Origin: an uncultured bacterium
Lineage (GTDB): Bacteria > Pseudomonadota > Gammaproteobacteria > Burkholderiales > Burkholderiaceae_C
Direction: 5' to 3'
Length of the DNA: 64,000 nt
Assembly (NCBI GenBank): GCA_903928495.1
Contig: CAIYQZ010000011.1
Coordinates: 1-64,000 of the forward strand
Numbering within the stretch: position 1 is the first letter of the stretch; every line of letters starts with the position of its first letter. The notes below the pieces were generated by a model. It did not search any database, was not told the origin of the DNA, and saw only the letters and a list, made by a program, of their open reading frames with translations. Positions 59,389 to 64,000 of this stretch are shown one piece after another. The position numbers were made by a program, and so were the translations under genes.

Positions 59389-60207
59389 TCAGTTGGCCAC
59401 CAAGCCTTTGTAGAGCATGTAGGCGGCCAGCGCATATAAGACGAATGCGAATACTCGCTTGAGTTGCTTGACAGGCAGTGCGTGCGCTGCTCGCACACCC
59501 AACGACGCCATGAGGACGCTGGCACAGGCAATCACTGCCAGTGCAGGTAAAAAGATGTAACCCAGGGAGCCTTGCGGCATGCCTTGTACCGATTGACCGG
59601 CCACGATGTAACCCAGCGCGTTGGCCAGGGCGATGGGAAACCCCAGCGCTGCGCTGGTGGCGACGGCGTTGTGCACGGCCACGTTGCACCAGGTCATGAA
59701 GGGCACGCTGATGAAGCCACCACCCGCCCCGACGAGACCAGACAAAAAGCCAATCACGCCGCCTGCAGCCAATTGCCCAGAGGGGCCTGGCAGGGTTCGG
59801 TTGGCGGCAGGTTTTTTGTCCAGCAGCATCTGGGTGGCGGAAAAGCCCACAAACGCAGCAAAAAACAGTGCCAGCCAGGAACCCTTGAGCAACGAGAAGA
59901 CGCCCAGGCTCGCCACTGCTGCACCCAGCACAATGCCCGGGGCCAGCAGTTTGACTATGTCCCAGCGCACGGCGCCACGCTTGTGGTGCGCCCGAACACT
60001 GGAAACGGAGGTGAACACGATGGTGGCCATCGACGTTGCAATGGCCATCTTGACGGCCAGGTCGGGGGGCACGCCGCGCGCCGACATGATGAGCGTGATG
60101 AAGGGCACCATCAGCATGCCGCCGCCAATGCCCAGCAACCCGGCCAGAAAACCGGTGCACAGCCCGAGCGCCACCAACTCAACAATCAACAAAGGCTCAA
60201 GCAGCAT
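59389..60207 (-). CDS. TauE/SafE (TSUP) family permease
   Basis: 272 residues with about eight transmembrane helices in two repeats. GFLAGLLGIGGGMLMVPFITL and GFLSGLVGAGGGFISVPFMTW are the duplicated TSUP motifs. Predicted sulfite/organosulfonate or related anion transport across the inner membrane. A second, more distant TSUP gene lies at 15870. Confidence 0.9.
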   Translation of the reverse strand: MLLEPLLIVELVALGLCTGFLAGLLGIGGGMLMVPFITLIMSARGVPPDLAVKMAIATSMATIVFTSVSSVRAHHKRGAVRWDIVKLLAPGIVLGAAVASLGVFSLLKGSWLALFFAAFVGFSATQMLLDKKPAANRTLPGPSGQLAAGGVIGFLSGLVGAGGGFISVPFMTWCNVAVHNAVATSAALGFPIALANALGYIVAGQSVQGMPQGSLGYIFLPALAVIACASVLMASLGVRAAHALPVKQLKRVFAFVLYALAAYMLYKGLVAN

Positions 60208-60239
60208 GGCAACGGCGGTGTTGGGACAGGGGAGGGGGT

Positions 60240-60410
60240 GTCTGCAGGGAATGCGCCGAGTCGCAGGCCTGAACCGGGGTTCAGGTGGGCGAGGTCAGAC
60301 TGACTTCGGGTTCATCTGACGCGAGATGATCACACCAGACAGACGATGTTCCAAGCCCTGCTCAGGGAGCATTGGTTCAAGGACATAAAAACCCGGCGGT
60401 CCCTGCAGAC
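60240..60410 (-). ncRNA. ssrS: 6S RNA
   Basis: Downstream of zapA on the same strand, the conserved location of ssrS in proteobacteria. On the minus strand the ends GTCTGCAGGGA and TCCCTGCAGAC form an 11-bp closing stem about 171 nt apart, inside the usual 6S length. Internal segments (CTTGAACC, CTCCCTGAGC and TGAACCCCGGTTCAGG) resemble the central-bubble region. A -10 box TACAAT lies just ahead of the predicted start. 6S RNA sequesters sigma-70 RNA polymerase in stationary phase. Confidence 0.75.
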
Positions 60411-60416
60411 GAGTGC

Positions 60417-60422
60417 ATTGTA
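60417..60422 (-). promoter_or_regulatory. Putative -10 box of the 6S RNA
   Basis: TACAAT on the minus strand, 6 bases before the first base of the closing stem, consistent with initiation at 60410. The -35 element is weak. Confidence 0.5.
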
Positions 60423-60447
60423 TGCCCGCCATCAGCCCCGGGCACAG

Positions 60448-60801
60448 TCAGATGAGGCGGCTGTCGTCCATCAAGGCTTGGTCCAGTCGCTGCAACAACT
60501 GGTTCAGCTCGGGGTGCCCTGCTTGGTCATCGGTGACAGCAGGCGCGGTGCCTGGCGTTGGCTGACTGGCTGCCATGGCTGTGGTAGCGCGTTGTGCCTC
60601 AACGGCCTCGGACAATTCGAACGCGAGGTTCAGCGAGGCCAACACAGCAATGCGGTCCCGTGCTTTGACTTTCCCCGCGTCGCGGATTTTGCACATCGCG
60701 GCATCAACCCGCTCCACGGCCTTCATCAGCGCGGCTTCACCGCCTTCAGGGCAGCTCAGCAAATAGCGCTGCCCCATGATTTCCACTTCCAGTTGCTTCA
60801 T
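60448..60801 (-). CDS. zapA: Cell division protein ZapA
   Basis: 117 residues. It bundles FtsZ filaments at the division ring. QLEVEIMGQRYLLSCPEGGEAALMKAVERVD and ALNLAFEL-type segments are typical. The start overlaps the upstream small coiled-coil gene by 4 bases (60798-60801), and the 6S RNA follows its stop. Confidence 0.93.
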   Translation of the reverse strand: MKQLEVEIMGQRYLLSCPEGGEAALMKAVERVDAAMCKIRDAGKVKARDRIAVLASLNLAFELSEAVEAQRATTAMAASQPTPGTAPAVTDDQAGHPELNQLLQRLDQALMDDSRLI

Positions 60802-61022
60802 GGTGAAGAGGGTGTAGAGGGTGTGGAGTCGGGCAGGCGGTCCAGCAAGGCATCGATGCGCGCCCGGGCGGCTGACAGCCGTGAGCGCAGCAAATCCCGC
60901 TCACTGGTGAGCGCAGCCACTTGCGCGCTCAGCAGGTCGTTGGTGCGCTGCAATTCTTCGTGGCGAAGCAAAAGCCGGTCCACGCGGCTGGCGATTTGGG
61001 CGATGTCGTTGGGGTCTGCCAT
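60798..61022 (-). CDS. Small coiled-coil protein upstream of zapA (TIGR02449/ZapB-like)
   Basis: 74 residues, almost entirely a predicted coiled coil (IASRVDRLLLRHEELQRTN, LLSAQVAALTSERDLLRSRL). Position ahead of zapA with an ATGA overlap and length fit the TIGR02449 family; a role at the divisome is inferred. The ATG at 61022 is chosen over an upstream extension that would cross the riboswitch promoter region. Its candidate -10 box ends only about 9 bases from the ATG, so the mRNA may have almost no leader. Confidence 0.82.
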   Translation of the reverse strand: MADPNDIAQIASRVDRLLLRHEELQRTNDLLSAQVAALTSERDLLRSRLSAARARIDALLDRLPDSTPSTPSSP

Positions 61023-61031
61023 GGCTGCAGG

Positions 61032-61037
61032 ATTGTA
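61032..61037 (-). promoter_or_regulatory. Candidate -10 box for the zapA operon
   Basis: TACAAT on the minus strand with only 9 bases to the ATG at 61022. It forms part of an inverted repeat (GATTGTAG/CTACAATC at 61031-61038 and 61063-61070) with the opposite -10 box. Confidence 0.4.
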
Positions 61038-61063
61038 GGTCCGCCCGAGGGGCGTGCCACCAC

Positions 61064-61069
61064 TACAAT
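61064..61069 (+). promoter_or_regulatory. Candidate -10 box for the cobalamin riboswitch/btuB transcript
   Basis: TACAAT lies 8 bases before the predicted riboswitch start. Confidence 0.5.
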
Positions 61070-61077
61070 CGGCCGCG

Positions 61078-61313
61078 TTGGTGCTCGCAGCGGTTTTCAG
61101 CCGCCGCAGTTCAACGGGAAGCTGGGGGGAAGTGCCTTTCACAGGGCCTTTCTAACCAGCGCTGCCCCCGCAACGGTAAGTGGACGGACGGCCTGCACAC
61201 CCTGTGCAGCGGTCCCGCTTTCATACACCGCCACTGGGTGGGCCGAGCCGTATGGCGATGCCCCCTGGGAAGGCTTTTGAAGGTTGCTCCACCAGCCCGG
61301 ATACCGGCCAACA
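61078..61313 (+). promoter_or_regulatory. Cobalamin riboswitch
   Basis: Conserved elements appear in order: a 5' TTGGTGCTCGCAGC, AACGGGAAGC, the core GCTGCCCCCGCAACGGTAAG, GCCACTG, GGGAAGGC and the B12 box AGCCCGGATACCGGCC (61294-61309). It lies in the 398-bp leader between the zapA operon and btuB. By analogy adenosylcobalamin binding would shut off btuB translation or transcription. Confidence 0.93.
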
Positions 61314-61420
61314 CAGTGGCAATGCCACGCCTGCGCCCAAAACGGTGCCAGTGCGGCCTTGCTGTCATGCCCAGGTGCTGGCGGGGAAGCCGGCAAGGGT
61401 TCTTTTGCTGGTTGTGTTTC

Positions 61421-63280
61421 ATGAATCAAGTGTTGTTGTCTGTGCCTCCCTGTGCACCGGTGGGCCTGCGCCTGTCCGTCGTTTCCCTGGCGCTTTGCGC
61501 GCTGTTGCCCGCTGCCCGCGCCCAAAACGTGGCCCAGCTGCAGCCCGTGGTGGTCACCGCCACCCGGTTCGAGCAGCCCCTGACCGATGTGGTGTCTGAC
61601 GTGTCCGTGATCGGGCGCGAAGCCATCGAGCGCAGCGGTGCAAGCACCGTGGCCGATGTGCTCAGCCGCTTGCCGGGTGTGCAGCTGACGCGCAACGGGG
61701 GGCCTGCGGCGGTCACCAGCCTCTATATGCGCGGTGCAGAGACCCGCCACACATTGCTGATGATCGACGGTGTGCGGGTCGATTCGCAAAGCACGGGTGG
61801 CCCCGCCTGGCACACCGTGCCCCTGGAACAGGTGGACCGCATCGAAGTGCTGCGCGGCCCGGCCGCTGCCATTTATGGATCGGACGCGATGGGTGGTGTA
61901 GTGCAGATATTTACTCGCCAGGGCAGTGGCCCGGCGCAGCCCAGCGTGGCAGTGGGCTTGGGCAGCCACGGCACGCGCAAGGTCGATGCCAGCATCATCG
62001 GCGCACAGGGCGCGGTGGACTATGCCCTGGCCCTGGGGCACGAGCGCAGCACAGGCTTCAATGCCCAGCCCAGCGCCAACGCCGACAAGGACGGCTACCG
62101 CCGCACGGCCGGCTCGGCCCGCCTGGTGGTGCAACTGAACCGCGACCACAAGCTGGAGGCCACCTGGCTGGGCTCGCAAGGCAACGCCCAGTTCGACGGG
62201 TTTGCCTCCACACAAGACGACCATTCCCTGCAAGATCTCAGCACCCTGGGCCTGAGCTGGGTGGCTCGCTGGAGCGACACCTACCGCACCCGCGTGGTCA
62301 TTACCGAGGGCCGCGACCGGTACGAAACCACGCCGTCGCCCTACCTGGCAGAAACGCATCTGCGCACTTGGCTTCTTCACAACGAATGGAAGCTCGGCAA
62401 CAACACCCTGACAGCCGCGCTGGAGCGTCGTGAGGACAAGCTGGCCAATGCCAGCACCACTCCCGTGAACACCCAGCGCCATCAGGACGCAGTGGCGTTG
62501 GGCTATGGTCTGAAGCAAGGCGTGCACACGCTGCAGCTGAATGTGCGGCGCGACAACGACAGCGAATTCGGTGGCCACAGCACTGGCAGTGCCGCGTATG
62601 CCCTGGCGCTCGCACCCCAGTGGAGGTTGACCGCGTCGGCGGGCACGGCTTTCCGTGCGCCCACGCTGTTCCAGCGGTTCAGCATCTACGGCGTGCCCAC
62701 ACTCAAGCCTGAAAGCGCCCGCAACCTGGAGCTGGGGGCCAAGTACGCGGCGGGGGCGAACTTCGCTTCGGTGGTGACCTACCGCAACCGCGTCACCGAC
62801 CTCATCAACTACGTGTCGGGCCCAGGCGCCTGCGTCAACGGTGTGGGTGCATTTGCGGGTTGCTACGGCAACACCGGTAAAGCCAAATACACCGGGGTCA
62901 CGCTGGCCGGGGGCACCCGCCTGGCCAGGGTGGGTTTGACGGCCTCACTGGACCTGCAAAACCCGATTGATGAGCTGACCGGCAAGCTCCTGGCCCGCCG
63001 TGCCAAGCGGGTGGCCAAGCTGGGTGCCGAAACCTCGGTTCAGGGCTGGCAACTGGCGGCGGACTGGGTGCTGAGTGGCGAGCGCTTCAACAACGCCGCC
63101 AACACGCAGCGTCTGGGTGGCTACGGCCTCGTCAACCTCGCTGCCAGCAAAGACTTGGCACCGGGCTGGACGGTGCTGGCGCGGGTGGACAACCTGGCCA
63201 ACCACGACTACCAAACCGTGACCGGCTACGCCACCGCAGGGCGCACCCTGTATGTGGGTCTGAAATGGGCGGGGCGCTGA
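61421..63280 (+). CDS. btuB: TonB-dependent vitamin B12 receptor BtuB
   Basis: 619 residues: signal peptide (LRLSVVSLALCALLPAARA), TonB box-like LQPVVVTATR, plug domain (SGASTVADVLSRLPGVQLTR, RIEVLRGPAAAIYGSDAMGGVVQIFT) and a beta-barrel ending with an aromatic C-terminal strand (LYVGLKWAGR). The upstream cobalamin riboswitch supports the substrate. The ATG at 61421 starts the signal peptide. The next gene begins 4 bases after its stop. Confidence 0.93.
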   Translation: MNQVLLSVPPCAPVGLRLSVVSLALCALLPAARAQNVAQLQPVVVTATRFEQPLTDVVSDVSVIGREAIERSGASTVADVLSRLPGVQLTRNGGPAAVTSLYMRGAETRHTLLMIDGVRVDSQSTGGPAWHTVPLEQVDRIEVLRGPAAAIYGSDAMGGVVQIFTRQGSGPAQPSVAVGLGSHGTRKVDASIIGAQGAVDYALALGHERSTGFNAQPSANADKDGYRRTAGSARLVVQLNRDHKLEATWLGSQGNAQFDGFASTQDDHSLQDLSTLGLSWVARWSDTYRTRVVITEGRDRYETTPSPYLAETHLRTWLLHNEWKLGNNTLTAALERREDKLANASTTPVNTQRHQDAVALGYGLKQGVHTLQLNVRRDNDSEFGGHSTGSAAYALALAPQWRLTASAGTAFRAPTLFQRFSIYGVPTLKPESARNLELGAKYAAGANFASVVTYRNRVTDLINYVSGPGACVNGVGAFAGCYGNTGKAKYTGVTLAGGTRLARVGLTASLDLQNPIDELTGKLLARRAKRVAKLGAETSVQGWQLAADWVLSGERFNNAANTQRLGGYGLVNLAASKDLAPGWTVLARVDNLANHDYQTVTGYATAGRTLYVGLKWAGR

Positions 63281-63284
63281 AGCC

Positions 63285-64000
63285 ATGAGTACCGCCTGGG
63301 GCCCGCAGCGCATCGTCTGCCTCACGGAGGAAACCACTGAGTGGTTGTACCTGCTAGGGCAGGAGTCCCGCATTGTGGGCATCAGTGGCTACACGGTGCG
63401 GCCCCGCCGTGCCCGAGCTGAAAAGCCCAAGGTCAGCGCCTTTTTGAGTGCCAAGGTGGACAAAATTCTGGCGCTGCAGCCCGACTGCGTGTTCGGTTTT
63501 TCGGATTTGCAGGCCGACATCGCGGCCCAGCTCATCCGAGCGGGGGTTCAGGTCACCGTGTTCAACCAGCGCAGCGTGGACGACATTTTTGGCATGCTGT
63601 ACCAGGTGGCGGCCATGGTGGGTTGTGCCGAGGAAGGCTCGCGCCGGATCGAGGTCTTGCAAGCTGGGTTGGATGCCATCCGTACCCAGTCCGCCGCACG
63701 CGAAGCGGCGGGCAAGCGCCGACCGCGGGTGTTTTTCGAGGAATGGGACGAACCCCACATCAGCGCCATCCGCTGGGTGTCAGAGCTGGTGGGTGTGGCG
63801 GGTGGGGACGATGTGTTTCCGGAACTGGCCACCCAGGCCATGGGCAAGGACCGCATCATCGCCAGCGGCGACGAGATCGTGCGGCGCAACCCCGACATCG
63901 TCATTGGCAGTTGGTGCGGCAAGAAATTTCGCGCCGAGAACGTGGCGGCCCGCCCAGGCTGGCACAACGTGGCTGCCGTTCGCAACGGGCAACTGTTTGA
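63285..64000 (+). CDS. Cobalamin-binding periplasmic-binding-protein-like (BtuF-like), 3' end missing
   Basis: The frame is open to the window end (238 residues). It begins STAWGPQRIVCLTEETTEWLYLLG and contains the class III solute-binding signatures KVDKILALQPDCVFGF and NPDIVIGSWC. It starts 4 bases after btuB and shares its riboswitch, so a role in B12 uptake is likely. No signal peptide is visible before the mature-like sequence, which is unusual for a periplasmic protein; a cytoplasmic role or a different start cannot be excluded. Confidence 0.85.
   Translation, partial: MSTAWGPQRIVCLTEETTEWLYLLGQESRIVGISGYTVRPRRARAEKPKVSAFLSAKVDKILALQPDCVFGFSDLQADIAAQLIRAGVQVTVFNQRSVDDIFGMLYQVAAMVGCAEEGSRRIEVLQAGLDAIRTQSAAREAAGKRRPRVFFEEWDEPHISAIRWVSELVGVAGGDDVFPELATQAMGKDRIIASGDEIVRRNPDIVIGSWCGKKFRAENVAARPGWHNVAAVRNGQLF

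Overview
The window is chromosomal DNA from a GC-rich betaproteobacterium. Gene content and order (nusA-infB-rbfA-truB-typA, smpB/ratA/rnfH, guaB-guaA, a zapA locus followed by a 6S RNA, hppD-phhB-phhA) fit Burkholderiales, most likely the family Comamonadaceae. I cannot name the genus from sequence alone. No rRNA, tRNA or CRISPR array was found.

Layout. 1-7.4 kb: transcription/translation operon, entering inside nusA and running to typA. 7.4-16.6 kb: a DMT exporter, a 3-hydroxyisobutyryl-CoA hydrolase-like enzyme, smpB divergent from ratA-rnfH, guaB and guaA, and two membrane proteins. 16.7-22.5 kb: tightly packed genes with a TadA deaminase fused to a degenerate alpha/beta hydrolase, an LD-carboxypeptidase and a penicillin-acylase-family hydrolase. 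22.5-35.3 kb: mixed housekeeping and accessory genes, including a GH5 lipoprotein, clpB behind a candidate heat-shock promoter, a rhodanese paired with a 53-residue membrane protein, an aldehyde dehydrogenase, a TPR-methyltransferase, an amidohydrolase and an MFS exporter. 35.3-38.3 kb: phenylalanine/tyrosine catabolism (hppD-phhB-phhA) with a divergent Lrp-type regulator. 38.6-41.4 kb: a ThDP enzyme and a secreted hydrolase.

41.5-58 kb is the accessory island. It holds a compact hybrid NRPS-PKS system: a 2436-residue protein (C remnant-A-T-KS-AT-ACP-aminotransferase), a 1091-residue C-A-T protein, two hydrolase-fold proteins resembling the exosortase-A-associated pair, a CPBP-like membrane protein, a SAM methyltransferase and an Sfp/EntD-type phosphopantetheinyl transferase. 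Specificity residues read by hand point to Val (first A domain), malonyl-CoA (AT) and Ser (second A domain). The aminotransferase, with no ketoreductase, predicts a Val-derived 3,4-diamino acid joined to Ser. There is no thioesterase domain. From about 52 kb the sequence is visibly richer in A/T, and a complete IS3-family element (40-bp inverted repeats, 3-bp target duplication, orfA carrying a nonsense codon) sits between the methyltransferase and the PPTase.

58-64 kb: a Lys/Ala-rich SWIB protein, an RraA-like protein, a TauE/SafE permease, the 6S RNA, the zapA operon, and a cobalamin riboswitch controlling btuB and a truncated cobalamin-binding protein. A further genome-level signal is a short dispersed repeat family present as degenerate copies inside at least five open reading frames and at the end of a sixth.
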